Source: Mesorhizobium amorphae CCNWGS0123
GTDB lineage: Bacteria; Pseudomonadota; Alphaproteobacteria; Rhizobiales; Rhizobiaceae
Direction: 5' to 3'
DNA length: 64,000 bases
Assembly (NCBI RefSeq): GCF_001686985.1
Contig: NZ_CP015318.1
Location: 5,764,001 to 5,828,000 of the forward strand
Every line of letters starts with the position of its first letter. Within the stretch, counting starts at the first letter, position 1. A program made the position numbers and the translations under genes. Below the pieces are notes generated by a model that worked only from the letters and a program-made list of their open reading frames with translations, did no database searches and was not told the origin of the DNA. Shown piece by piece: positions 16,694-24,980 of the stretch.

Positions 16694-16771
16694 CTACCGC
16701 GCAAACAGCATGATGAGAATGATGATCGGAATTGGAATACCGAGCAGCCAGAGCAAGATACCGCGTCCCAT
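16694..16771 (-). CDS. Tiny hydrophobic membrane protein (25 aa)
   Basis: AGGAGA seven bases before the ATG at 16771 opens a 25-codon frame. The whole product is one hydrophobic helix, MGRGILLWLLGIPIPIIIL followed by IMLFAR. The sequence, with its Trp and the paired Ile-Pro, matches a type of tiny membrane protein seen in many proteobacteria and annotated only as hypothetical. It is translated just ahead of the 303-residue membrane protein, nine bases apart, so a shared function in the membrane is plausible. Confidence 0.75.
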   Translation of the reverse strand: MGRGILLWLLGIPIPIIILIMLFAR

Positions 16772-16961
16772 AGAAAATCTCCTGTGTGTTAGTAGTGACT
16801 GACTAACAATGTGGCTGGAGGTGTTCTGTTCCGTTGGCTTCGAGCACCGCCTCCAGGGGCCCTGACCAGTGAGGTTCGTGCCGTAGCGAACGCAACGTGT
16901 AGGGCGGCAGCAGATTTGTGGAAGTCGCTGCAACCAGAATTCAAACCGTGCATTTCAGTGG

Positions 16962-17144
16962 ATGCTACTAAACGATCCAACCATGTGCTGTTTCTGCTGC
17001 GGAGCCCGCGATCACGGCTACGAGAATTGTCCGCGGTCGAGGCTAGGCAGACTGCAGCGGCCAGAGACGTCCACGTCAGAGCCTGCCGATCCGGTTCAGG
17101 GGAAACTGGATGATTTCAGGCGCCAGCAGCGAGGTTCGCTGTGA
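16962..17144 (+). CDS. Mini-protein with a CCHC zinc knuckle
   Basis: The 60-residue frame contains MCCFCCGARDHGYENCP. Cys10, Cys13, His18 and Cys23 fit exactly the C-x2-C-x4-H-x4-C zinc-knuckle spacing known best from retroviral nucleocapsid and eukaryotic RNA-binding proteins, and unusual in bacteria. The rest is basic and polar (RSRLGRLQRPETSTSEPAD), then DDFRRQQRGSL. A start at 16983 (MCCFCC) is also possible, and neither has a strong ribosome binding site. The stop codon overlaps the GTG start of the iron permease-like gene (GTGA), which implies translational coupling and supports the frame. Confidence 0.5.
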   Translation: MLLNDPTMCCFCCGARDHGYENCPRSRLGRLQRPETSTSEPADPVQGKLDDFRRQQRGSL

Positions 17145-17470
17145 ACCGATTCCTGTTTCTCATCGCTGATTTTCTCGCACGCCCTCCCGGGTTTTATTTC
17201 GTTCTGGCGGCCATGGTCCTTTGCACCTTGCTTGTACCGTTCGGGCTGACCAACGTCGTCACCTATGCCTTGTCGGTCGCTGCTATCATCATAACCGGCG
17301 TGGTTCTGATCCAAGGCTATCGCGACACCTCGGCCATCCACGCCAAGCTCGACGAGATCATTGTTGCGCTTGATGAGACAAGGAACGACGTCGTTGGCCT
17401 GGAACACGGCCAACCGCACGAAATCGACGAGAAGCTCGCTGAAATTGAGGCCGAGGCGAAGGCAGGCTAG
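17141..17470 (+). CDS. Low-affinity iron permease-like small membrane protein
   Basis: From a GTG start the 109-residue product reads MNRFLFLIADFLARPPGFYF, then two hydrophobic helices (VLAAMVLCTLLVPFGLT and VVTYALSVAAIIITGVVLIQ). A cytoplasmic tail follows: RDTSAIHAKLDEIIVALDET, then RNDVVGLEHGQPHEIDEKLA. This order, and the D-T-x-A-x-H-A-K-L-D-E box, match the low-affinity iron permease family (COG5478), whose transport role in bacteria is not well tested. The upstream zinc-knuckle gene overlaps it by four bases. Function in iron or other metal handling is inference from the family. Confidence 0.8.
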   Translation: MNRFLFLIADFLARPPGFYFVLAAMVLCTLLVPFGLTNVVTYALSVAAIIITGVVLIQGYRDTSAIHAKLDEIIVALDETRNDVVGLEHGQPHEIDEKLAEIEAEAKAG

Positions 17471-17502
17471 GGGGTCTAGCGGGGAGGTGCGACGTATGCC
17501 GG

Positions 17503-17655
17503 TTGTCCTCCGCCGAATCGATCGATGCGCGCCTTGTCCGCATCGAATGCGCCGTGACGGGCGAACAGCTGCGCGGGGAGAGCAGAGCTGCCCGCAATGC
17601 CGCGCTCGACCTTCTTGACGAAGCAGAAGACAAATCCTCGAAGAAGCACCGCTGA
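17503..17655 (+). CDS. Possible small helical protein (50 aa)
   Basis: The frame reads LSSAESIDARLVRIECAVTG, then EQLRGESRAARNAALDLLDE and AEDKSSKKHR before a stop. The heptad-like charge pattern and Ala-rich helix look coding, unlike the other frames here. The only starts are a TTG at 17503 and an internal GTG. A GGGAGG about 14 bases upstream of the TTG is rather distant, and an ATG at 17496 lies in another frame, so a lost base is possible. No family is recognised. Confidence 0.4.
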   Translation: MSSAESIDARLVRIECAVTGEQLRGESRAARNAALDLLDEAEDKSSKKHR

Positions 17656-17813
17656 GCCACCCGTCAGCTTCCGTTGGGGTAATTTGGTTCGACCGGCTGG
17701 CTGCCTTCGCCTTGAGCGGGACACTTCTCTCGGTCGCTTGCTCGAATGGAATGCTGAACCGGGAGACGCGTCTGCGACGCGAAGAGAGAACGCTTCGCCA
17801 CATGTGGTCGCGG

Positions 17814-19214
17814 CTAAAGCTGCGACTCGACAGGAAGGTGGCGGACCAAGGCCGCTAGAGCCCGGCGAAATATTCCAGCTTCTGGTTCATGCGTATAGTC
17901 CTGAACCTTGCCCTCGTCGCATCCATGCCAGTGCAAAACATTATTTTTTAGTTCCAGCCGATAGCTGGCTTCGGGTGATATCTCTGTTTGAAAAAACTGC
18001 CGCAATTCGCCGACCAATTGCTCATCCTCAAAGAGCACTCCCATTTCCGAGTTCAAAGACACTGACCTTGGATCAAAATTGAACGAGCCTACGAAACCGG
18101 TCGAATCGTCAACGGTGAAAGCCTTTGTATGCAGACTGGCACCCTTCGAGCCGAACACCGAGATTACCGGCTGGCGACGGAATGGCTGGAGCTCGAAAAG
18201 TCTGACGCCATTCCTCAGCAATCGCTTGCGATAGTTTGCATAAGCGCCATGCACCGCGGCGACGTCTGTAGCGGCCAAGGAATTGGTCAAAACCGAAACT
18301 TCAACCCCGTTGCTGACGAGGTCTAACAGGATCGCGGACCCCCTTTTGCCTGGGATGAAATAGGGCGATGCAATTTCCAGACGGGTTCGCGCCGATTGGA
18401 TGATGGGACGCAACTCTTTCATAAGCCAGCTGCGACGTCTCCAACCGCGCACCTTCTCTGGAGGATCGGAAATCACCCGAACTCGCTCTACCCAGTGCAC
18501 GTCGTTGCTGGCCGCTATGAACTCGGCGATAGACCCTCTGTCACCGATCCCGTTCAAAAGCTTTGACTCGGTCTCGAGATCGCTTCCTGCAAACAAATCG
18601 GAATGGTCGTTATCAGCGACGGAACCAAGTGATTCAATTGGTTTTGCGTCCTCGCAAGCCCAGAATGCCTCAAATATTTCGGCGGTTTGCTGCACGGCAG
18701 GACCGAGGAGCAGCACATCGAGGTCGCGGAAATTGGTTTCCGCTGCGTCGAAATAGGCATCGCCAACGTTCCGCCCGCCGACGATGGCGATGTTGTCGTC
18801 AGCGATCCAAGCCTTGTTGTGCATCCTCCGGGTCAACGCAAAAAGTCGCAACAGAACTTCCACTCCGCGAAAAATGCTGCGTTGCCTGATGCCGCTCGGA
18901 TTGAAGAGCTTCAATTCGATGTTTGGATGATTGCTCAGCGCTCGATATGCTGAATCGCTTTTGCGCGGATTGACGTCGTCAAGGAGCATACGGACCCGCA
19001 CGCCGCGCTCAGCGGCCCGAATAACTTCCTGCAGAAGCAAGCGGCCCGTGTGATCATCGTGCCAAAGGTAGTACATGAGGTCGAGGGTTCGAACCGAACT
19101 TCTTGTCGCCAGGACGCGCACGGCGAAGGCGTCATAATTGTCCGCAACGAGCAGCAAGCCGCTCTTCCCTGCTTTGATGTGGTCGTCCGCAATTCGCGAA
19201 ACGGATACGTCCAT
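17814..19214 (-). CDS. Phospholipase D-family / cardiolipin synthase-like enzyme
   Basis: The 466-residue protein carries two HKD motifs, the mark of the phospholipase D superfamily. The first is MHNKAWIADDNIAIVGGRNV and the second LHTKAFTVDDSTGFVGSFNF, followed by DPRSVSLNSEMGVLF. Such enzymes join or exchange phospholipid head groups, and in bacteria often make cardiolipin or act as phosphatidyl transferases. No signal peptide or N-terminal membrane helix is present, which differs from ClsA-type synthases. Upstream on the same strand lies a remnant of an endonuclease/exonuclease/phosphatase gene (19316-19463), a common neighbour of this family in rhizobia. Confidence 0.85.
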   Translation of the reverse strand: MDVSVSRIADDHIKAGKSGLLLVADNYDAFAVRVLATRSSVRTLDLMYYLWHDDHTGRLLLQEVIRAAERGVRVRMLLDDVNPRKSDSAYRALSNHPNIELKLFNPSGIRQRSIFRGVEVLLRLFALTRRMHNKAWIADDNIAIVGGRNVGDAYFDAAETNFRDLDVLLLGPAVQQTAEIFEAFWACEDAKPIESLGSVADNDHSDLFAGSDLETESKLLNGIGDRGSIAEFIAASNDVHWVERVRVISDPPEKVRGWRRRSWLMKELRPIIQSARTRLEIASPYFIPGKRGSAILLDLVSNGVEVSVLTNSLAATDVAAVHGAYANYRKRLLRNGVRLFELQPFRRQPVISVFGSKGASLHTKAFTVDDSTGFVGSFNFDPRSVSLNSEMGVLFEDEQLVGELRQFFQTEISPEASYRLELKNNVLHWHGCDEGKVQDYTHEPEAGIFRRALAALVRHLPVESQL

Positions 19215-19315
19215 AAATTGACTACCTTTGGCGGTGATCGAAGCCGGCCTTGCTCAAATTCATAGCAAGAACCTTTCAGGGGTAATCCGGTTGCATATGC
19301 AGCTGTATAAATCCC

Positions 19316-19463
19316 CTGTAGGTTCAAGCGTGCCTTGATCGGCAGATGATCCGATGCGATCCGAGATAGTGGTGTACAGTGCACTTCTAGGCTGGAGATC
19401 AGATGGGGCGGTCTGGCGAGAATTCGATCCAGCGCAAGCAAGGGAGAGCCACGGTCGATGGTG
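19316..19463 (-). pseudogene. Remnant of an endonuclease/exonuclease/phosphatase family gene
   Basis: After an in-frame TGA at 19464-19466 this frame gives ATIDRGSPLLALDRILARPP, HLISSLEVHCTPLSRI and ASDHLPIKARLNLQ. S-D-H-L-P-I is the last conserved motif of the endonuclease/exonuclease/phosphatase fold, normally near the C-terminus of a 230-300 residue protein. Nothing of the earlier motifs is seen before the antiporter gene, so only the 3' end survives. It lies between the phospholipase D-like gene and the broken antiporter. Confidence 0.55.
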
Positions 19464-19540
19464 GCTCATCGATGGTGAAGATTATAGCGGAGCGCCGGTC
19501 GGCGAATTACAGCCCTGGGACGAGCATGGGGCATCCTCAG

Positions 19541-20781
19541 TCATGAGCGGGGTGGCCGACCGCGATCCAGCTGTCGCATTACCGGAGTCACCATTACGCC
19601 GTGCATAACAATTGAACTCAGAACAGCGAAGCAGACAGTCACCCAAAGGATTGTCGCACCCTCAAATTCAGCCTGCCCGAGTGCAAATGCGAGGTAGTAA
19701 AACGATCCGAGGCCGCGGATTCCAAAAAAAGCAATCGCGGCTTTCTCCTGTGATGACGCCGGAAATCCAATTAGCCCAATCCACCCTGAGAGCGGTCGCA
19801 CCACGAACAGCACTAGGGCAGTAGTGACGATCACTTGCCAGCTCAAGGCGCCAAAAATCGACCCTTCCGCGATGGCTGCCCCAAAGCAAACCAGCAGGAC
19901 CATCATCAGCAACCGCTCAATCTGCTCAGCGAAGGCGTGCAAGTTCTCGTGGTACTCGTGCTGCCGCTCGACAGACCGTAGCGCCACGGCCGCGACGAAC
20001 ACTGCAAGGAAGCCATAGCCGTGAATGATCTCGGTCGAGCCGTATGCAAGGCAGGTGATACCGAGCGCAACAAAACCGTCTCTCGTCTCTGACAACCCCG
20101 ACCGTTTCGGCAGGCGAAACGTTAGGTAGCCCATGACTTTTCCGCCCAGCCATCCAATGCCGACGCCTGCGGCAACCTTCCAGAGAACATCGACGACGAG
20201 CCAGTGTGTGAAGAAAGGCTCGCCGGACGCGCCTGACAGGGCAATTGCGATGGCCAGATAGACAAACGGAAAGGCCGCTCCATCATTGAGGCCGGCCTCG
20301 GAGGTAAGGGCAAAACGCACCTCGTCCTCCTTGCCGGATTGAGGTGGACCACCTGTATGTCACTTGCCAGAACAGGGTCAGTTGGTGCGAGAACAGCGCC
20401 AAGCAAAAGTGCGGCGCCAATGCCAAGTCCGAGAATTGACCAGCCGAGAAATGCAATTCCTGCGATCGTCAGAGGCATGGCGATGCTGAGAAGGCGCCAA
20501 GAAGACTCCCAACCCCGCCAACTCATTGGCCGGTCCAGCTTCAGGCCAGCCCCCATGAGGGCGACGATGACAACGAACTCTGTGAGACGCTCGGTTAGTA
20601 TCCGGTTCTCAAGCGGATTCACCCCTACGAGCGGAGAGAATGGTGACCAAACCAAAAGAACCCCGATCCCGATGCAAATCATTGGCAACGAAAGCGGAAG
20701 CTTCCTAAGAAGCATGGGTAGCCAGGCTGTAAGGAGCACGATTGCTCCAAAAACTGCCAAGAGGAGGGCATAGGAAGGCAT
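19541..20781 (-). pseudogene. Cation/proton antiporter (CPA1/NhaP-type), frameshifted
   Basis: The N-terminal part starts MPSYALLLAVFGAIVLLTAW and has many membrane helices through GAVLAPTDPVLASDIQV, where the conserved T-D-P is part of the ion path. There the frame breaks. One base upstream in phase the protein continues PPQSGKEDEVRFALTSEAGL, NDGAAFPFVYLAIAIALSG and so on to the C-terminal SFYYLAFALG region. A single base missing near 20348, in a GGT stretch, explains the break. With it restored the protein is about 413 residues, normal for the family. If real, the lesion should abolish transport because it falls in the middle of the ion-binding core. Confidence 0.85.
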
Positions 20782-20864
20782 GTGGGTTTAGGCCGTTGAA
20801 CGCATGCTCGAAAGACCCTCAAGACCTTTTGACCGTCGGAAACTTGCAGACATCCGTTGGTTTT

Positions 20865-21374
20865 TCAAAGGTCGACCTTGGCGTTGTCACCCACATCAGG
20901 CTTGGCTCCGGTGACAGCAGCGAACACCATCTTTGCGGTCGCGACTATCAGCCCCGGGCTGTCCCACAATTCGCCTTCGTCTGGGGTGACTGTTATTAGA
21001 CGGATTTCCGGATCGTTGGCGTCCTTCCACCAAGCCTTGTCAGTCTTCTCCCAGAGTTCTGCAATTTTTTCTCTGTCATTTGTGACCGTAGCCGGACCAG
21101 AGATCGTGACATATTTGTAGTGGCTGCTGTCGCTCCAGGCCAATGTCACTTTGGGATATTTCGCAATTTGCTCGTTCTTAGCGCTGTCATCATTGACGAG
21201 GAAATAGATCGCACCTTCGTCACGGTCTACGCGCGCAGAGAGCGGCCGAGCGCGATTGTATTCGCCGTCCCACGTCACAAACATGCAGATGTCGATATTT
21301 GTGGCGAGCTCCCAGATACGGTCTGTGGCCTCGGCTGATGTAAGATCTGTCCTTTGCTCTTTACGCTTGGCCAT
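20865..21374 (-). CDS. General stress protein 26-like flavin-fold protein
   Basis: From the ATG at 21374, with GGAGGA six bases upstream, the product is 169 residues. It matches the pyridoxamine 5'-phosphate oxidase-like, general stress protein 26 family (COG3871): RIWELATNIDICMFVTWDGE, YNRARPLSARVDRDEGAIYF, VTLAWSDSSHYKYVTISGPA and IAELWEKTDKAWWKDANDPE. Such split-barrel proteins bind FMN or related cofactors. A longer in-frame start would overlap the next gene completely, so the internal start is preferred. It overlaps the 3' end of the gene at 21361-21837 by 14 bases, suggesting coupling. Confidence 0.85.
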   Translation of the reverse strand: MAKRKEQRTDLTSAEATDRIWELATNIDICMFVTWDGEYNRARPLSARVDRDEGAIYFLVNDDSAKNEQIAKYPKVTLAWSDSSHYKYVTISGPATVTNDREKIAELWEKTDKAWWKDANDPEIRLITVTPDEGELWDSPGLIVATAKMVFAAVTGAKPDVGDNAKVDL

Positions 21375-21837
21375 AAGGTTCCTCCAGCGAGTGAATTGCG
21401 CTTGTACAACTCGCGTGGGGTTCCGACGTTCCAACTGCTTTCCAGCGCCCGATTTGCCGAAGGTCTTCTTCCGGCATACGTCGACCGAGATAGTAGCGAC
21501 AATACGATTGGAACCAGCCGCGCGGATCGTCCGGATGTAGCCAGCCTTTAGCGCGCCATACCGAAAGCGGCTGGCTGGCATTCACGCCGAAATAGTTGAG
21601 CGCGGGATCGCTCTTGCCACAGGCGAGCTTCGCGCCCTCAAACCAGTCAGCCGGGAATTCATTTTTAGTGTCGCTCATGTACTTGCCGCCGAACACGCCG
21701 AGCCGCAACATCTCTTTCGGGGTCAGTTCCGGCCTGAACTCCGGATCGAAATCGCGGCCTGTCCGAGCGACCAGCTCGTAGCGATAGCCCCGCTGCATGC
21801 GGTCGTTAACCTGGATGATGGGGGGCCGCTTGCCCAT
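21361..21837 (-). CDS. Conserved hypothetical protein (158 aa)
   Basis: The product begins MGKRPPIIQVNDRMQRGYRY and has several well-conserved-looking blocks: FDPEFRPELTPKEMLRLGVF, GGKYMSDTKNEFPADWFEGA, LNYFGVNASQPLSVWRAKGW and DPRGWFQSYCRYYLGRRMPE. It is rich in aromatic residues and has no membrane segment, so a soluble enzyme or binding protein is likely. I know this type only as a conserved hypothetical in alphaproteobacteria. The final 25 residues are less convincing than the alternative frame in the same stretch, which may point to a small shift near 21440. It sits between TspO and the stress-26 gene as one likely operon. Confidence 0.75.
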   Translation of the reverse strand: MGKRPPIIQVNDRMQRGYRYELVARTGRDFDPEFRPELTPKEMLRLGVFGGKYMSDTKNEFPADWFEGAKLACGKSDPALNYFGVNASQPLSVWRAKGWLHPDDPRGWFQSYCRYYLGRRMPEEDLRQIGRWKAVGTSEPHASCTSAIHSLEEPYGQA

Positions 21838-21853
21838 CTCGCAACCGGCCTTG

Positions 21854-22327
21854 CTATTCCGGATTGAGCGTGGCGATTGCGCGGTTCAGAACCGTTGCGA
21901 AACTGACCCAGGCTAGGTAGGGCCAGAGAAGCAGGCTCGCCGGGCGGTCAATCTGCCAGAAGGCGAAAGCGGTGAGCACGATCCCGCACCAGAGAGCGAC
22001 GATTACCAGCAGTCCCCCCTTCGGGCTCTCGCCTGCGAAAAAGGCAAAGGACCAGCCCGCATTCAATATGATCTGCAATAGAAACAGAGTGATCGCCGTA
22101 GCGGTCCACGGGCCGGGGGTTGGAGTGAGGATGCGGAAGAAGGAATAGGCCATCATCGCGTAGAGCAGCGACCAGACTGGCCCGAATACCGCGTTGGGCG
22201 GGTTGAACCAAGGCTTAGCTAGCCCAGCGTACCAGGTGCCAATCTTCGGCATAGTCGCGAGGTTTCCAAGGATCGCGGCTAGGGCGACTGGAACGATCGC
22301 AATGACGGTTGCTGGAAGAGTGTTCAT
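21854..22327 (-). CDS. TspO/MBR family tryptophan-rich sensory protein
   Basis: The protein has about 157 residues and five membrane helices in the TspO order: LPATVIAIVPVALAAILGNL, WYAGLAKPWFNPPNAVFGPV, LLYAMMAYSFFRIL, LFLLQIILNAGWSFAFFAGE and LLLWPYLAWVSFATVLNRA. The W-F-x-P-P motif and the L-W-P-Y-L-x-W-x-x-F box are diagnostic. TspO proteins bind porphyrins and modulate haem or stress responses; in Sinorhizobium TspO affects the nutrient-deprivation regulator. I chose the ATG at 22327, with CTGGAG seven bases upstream, rather than the ATG six bases earlier. Confidence 0.9.
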   Translation of the reverse strand: MNTLPATVIAIVPVALAAILGNLATMPKIGTWYAGLAKPWFNPPNAVFGPVWSLLYAMMAYSFFRILTPTPGPWTATAITLFLLQIILNAGWSFAFFAGESPKGGLLVIVALWCGIVLTAFAFWQIDRPASLLLWPYLAWVSFATVLNRAIATLNPE

Positions 22328-22344
22328 ACGCATGCTCCAGGGAT

Positions 22345-22373
22345 AGGCGGCCGCAAAAAGGTTGCGGCCGCCT
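22345..22373 (-). terminator. Terminator of the fasciclin gene
   Basis: A 12-bp perfect stem (AGGCGGCCGCAA with TTGCGGCCGCCT) lies eight bases after the stop codon of the minus-strand gene at 22381-22878 and separates it from tspO. Confidence 0.65.
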
Positions 22374-22380
22374 CGCCGTG

Positions 22381-22878
22381 TTACTTTGTAGGCGGCAGAA
22401 GGACAGTGTCGATCACATGGATCACCCCGTTAGAAGCTGAGATGTCAGCCTTGGCCACGGTGGCGGTGTCGTTAATCATAACCTTTTCGCCGGTGGTAGA
22501 GATCTTCAACGAGGCGCCATTAACGGTCTTGGCTTCGGACAGCTTCACGACGTCGGTCGCCATCACCTTCCTCGGAACCACGTGATAGGTCAGCACTGCG
22601 GTAAGCTGATCCTTGTTCTCGGGCTTTAGCAGTTTCTCCACGGTGCCGGCTGGCAGCGCGGAGAAGGCCGCATCGGTGGGAGCGAAGACCGTGAACGGAC
22701 CGGGGCCCTTCAGCGTATCGTCAAGCCCTGCGGCAGTCAGCGCCGCGGCGAGAGTCTTGAAATCGCCGGCGGCAACTGCCGTATCAACGATGTCCTTATC
22801 AGCCGCATGAGCCGTTCCGGCAGCCAAGCCCACTGCCAGTGCGGCTGCGGCGACCAGATTCATAATTTCCAGTTTCAT
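22381..22878 (-). CDS. Secreted fasciclin (FAS1) domain protein
   Basis: The 165-residue product has a signal peptide (MNLVAAAALAVGLAAGTAHA) and one FAS1 domain: DIVDTAVAAGDFKTLAAALT, GPGPFTVFAPTDAAFSALPA, LTAVLTYHVVPRKVMATDVV and GVIHVIDTVLLPPTK. The F-A-P-T-D-x-A-F and Y-H-V-V motifs are the family landmarks. In rhizobia a related secreted protein (Nex18-like) is needed for effective symbiosis, and the fold is used in adhesion. A GGAGGAAC ribosome binding site precedes the start. The upstream intergenic stretch is markedly AT-rich and probably holds its promoter. Confidence 0.9.
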   Translation of the reverse strand: MKLEIMNLVAAAALAVGLAAGTAHAADKDIVDTAVAAGDFKTLAAALTAAGLDDTLKGPGPFTVFAPTDAAFSALPAGTVEKLLKPENKDQLTAVLTYHVVPRKVMATDVVKLSEAKTVNGASLKISTTGEKVMINDTATVAKADISASNGVIHVIDTVLLPPTK

Positions 22879-23041
22879 TTGCGTTCCTCCAAAATCGGAC
22901 TATAGGCCCTTGGCCCACCTTTCATGTGATGCAAACACTTTTTCATACAAATCACATTTTCGTCATAAGAAATTACTTTTTACTGACAAGAAAAACGACT
23001 CAAGATAGTGTGCATGTCGGTAAAAAATGGAGGCGCAATCG

Positions 23042-23638
23042 ATGTCCGACGCAGTCGGCGAACACCTGCGACAATACGAAATTGGCGCCAAGATCAGAGC
23101 GTTGCGCCTCGCCAAGGGCATCGGACTAGTTGAACTCGGCAGACATAGCGGTCTGTCGGCAGGACTGTTGTCCAAAATCGAGAGAGGACTGCTAGTCCCA
23201 CCGCTGCCGACGCTCGTGCGAATTGCCATGGTATTTGGCGTCGGGCTCGATCACTTTTTCTCCGAGCAGGCGAGGCCGCTGGCATTTATCACCCGCAAGC
23301 AGGATAGGCTGCGTCTACCGGATGACCCGGGGCGTGAGTCGCCCGCCTATTTCTTTGAGAGCCTTGATTATCCGGCGACCGACCGGCCGATGGATGCTTA
23401 TATCGCCGAATTCCACCACGTATCGACTCCACACAATCATCCTGGGCCGGAACTGGTCTATGTGATGCGGGGGCAGCTCCTTCTTCGGCTGGGGAATGCC
23501 GAATTCGAGCTAGGCTCAGGCGACTCTATATATTTCGACTCAGGCCATGAGCACAGTTATAAGTCCGAGGGTCGTGGCCCATGCATCGGACTGGTGGTGG
23601 TGGCACGAAGCGGTCTTTTCGGCACATCGCCTGCCTAA
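23042..23638 (+). CDS. XRE-family regulator with cupin domain
   Basis: The ATG at 23042 has GGAGG eight bases upstream. The 198-residue product opens with a helix-turn-helix (IGAKIRALRLAKGIGLVELG, RHSGLSAGLLSKIERGLLVP, TLVRIAMVFGVGLDHFF) and ends in a cupin (FHHVSTPHNHPGPELVYVMR, GQLLLRLGNAEFELGSGDSI, FDSGHEHSYKS). The His and Glu residues of the cupin could bind a metal or small ligand. This class of repressor/activator often controls catabolic or stress genes next to it. It is divergent from the fasciclin gene across an AT-rich 160-base interval, so it may regulate that gene; the effector is unknown. Confidence 0.85.
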   Translation: MSDAVGEHLRQYEIGAKIRALRLAKGIGLVELGRHSGLSAGLLSKIERGLLVPPLPTLVRIAMVFGVGLDHFFSEQARPLAFITRKQDRLRLPDDPGRESPAYFFESLDYPATDRPMDAYIAEFHHVSTPHNHPGPELVYVMRGQLLLRLGNAEFELGSGDSIYFDSGHEHSYKSEGRGPCIGLVVVARSGLFGTSPA

Positions 23639-23929
23639 CTGTCTACCGTCCGATTATGATATCGACTGCGGATGGGAAGTGCGACGCGGCAAGAGCCGCG
23701 CCACATCGCTAATACACGCTGAGACCCGCAAAAAATGGAGAAGGTTAGTTTCGGGTTCATGTCCCGCTACCATCTCCACAGCCCCCAAACTGGGGAGGCC
23801 GCTGTGATTGCCACGGTCCTCCCCTACCACCACGACTGCCCCAAGGGTTTGCCGTTCTCTTCAAGGAATGGGGCAAGGTAAGAAGCCGGTCATTGTCCTT
23901 GGCGATTGCCAAAGACCAAGGGAATCGGA

Positions 23930-24949
23930 TCATACTCGATAGAATTCCCGATACCATTCCACGAAACGCGGAACCCCGATCTCGACCGGAATCTTCGGCT
24001 TGAAGCCGGTCGCCTCTTCAAGTGAGCTGACATCGGCGAAGGTTGCCGGAACGTCACCCGGCTGGAGCGGCATGAGGTTGCGGTTTGCCTTTCGCCCGAG
24101 TGCGTCTTCCAGCACCTCGATCAGTCGGTTCAACTGAACGGGCGAATTCCCGCCGATGTTATGGATCCTGAAAGGGGCGCTGCTTGTGGCTGGATCGGGG
24201 GCCGCACTTTTCCATTGCGGATTGGCTGTTGCGGGCTGCTGCATCACGCGGTCAATGCCCTCAACGATGTCGTCGATATAGGTGAAATCTCGCTGCATGT
24301 TGCCATAGTTGAAGACGTCGATCGGCTCGCCGGCGAGGATGGCTCTGGTGAAGATGAACAGGGCCATGTCTGGCCGCCCCCACGGACCGTAGACGGTGAA
24401 GAAGCGCAATCCTGTCGTCGGCAGTCCGAAAAGATGGCTGTAGGTATGCGCCATCAACTCGTTGGCCTTCTTGCTTGCGGCATAAAGGCTGAGCGGATGA
24501 TCAGCTGAATCGTGAACGGAGAACGGCATCCGTGTGCTGCCGCCATAGATCGAGCTGGAGGACGCATAGACCAGATGGCCGACCGAGGCATGCCGGCATC
24601 CCTCCAGGATGTTGAGGAAGCCGGTGAGATTGCTTTCCGCATAGGCGTGCGGATTGGTCAGCGAATGGCGAACGCCGGCCTGGGCAGCCAGATTGACCAC
24701 GATCTCCGGATTGGCCGAGAGGAGAAGCGCGGAAATGCGATCTCGGTCAGTGAGGTCGATTTGATCGAAACGAAAATTCGGAAATTCTTTCAACCGGGCG
24801 AGCCGGGCTCGCTTCAGATTGATATCGTAGTATTCATTCATGGAATCGAGGCCGACAACCTGCCGGCCATCAGCGAGGAGCCTCTGGCAGAGATGAAACC
24901 CTATGAAGCCAGCTGCGCCGGTGATCAGGATCGGCCTGGTCAATGTCAA
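23930..24949 (-). CDS. UDP-glucuronate epimerase-like NAD-dependent epimerase
   Basis: The 339-residue protein is a short-chain-type nucleotide-sugar epimerase. It has the NAD-binding ILITGAAGFIGFHLCQRLLA, VGLDSMNEYYDINLKRARLA (typical of UDP-glucuronate 4-epimerases), YASSSSIYGGSTRMPF, and the catalytic Y-x3-K as SLYAASKKANELMAHTYSHL. It would turn UDP-glucuronate into UDP-galacturonate for lipopolysaccharide or exopolysaccharide. It is 31 bases from the nucleotide-sugar dehydrogenase gene on the same strand, the enzyme that could make a uronate or amino-uronate substrate. Substrate remains inferred. Confidence 0.85.
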   Translation of the reverse strand: MTLTRPILITGAAGFIGFHLCQRLLADGRQVVGLDSMNEYYDINLKRARLARLKEFPNFRFDQIDLTDRDRISALLLSANPEIVVNLAAQAGVRHSLTNPHAYAESNLTGFLNILEGCRHASVGHLVYASSSSIYGGSTRMPFSVHDSADHPLSLYAASKKANELMAHTYSHLFGLPTTGLRFFTVYGPWGRPDMALFIFTRAILAGEPIDVFNYGNMQRDFTYIDDIVEGIDRVMQQPATANPQWKSAAPDPATSSAPFRIHNIGGNSPVQLNRLIEVLEDALGRKANRNLMPLQPGDVPATFADVSSLEEATGFKPKIPVEIGVPRFVEWYREFYRV

Positions 24950-24980
24950 TGTCTACTCCTAGGTTGTAATCGGACCGAGC

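Noticed and set aside
16795..16835. GGAAC upstream of the 25-aa mini-protein, with GTT 20 bases later.
   Set aside because: The spacing is three bases longer than the consensus allows.
17476..17724. An 82-codon minus-strand frame opposite the small plus-strand gene at 17503-17655.
   Set aside because: Its amino-acid composition is less regular than the plus-strand frame, which reads as an amphipathic helix.
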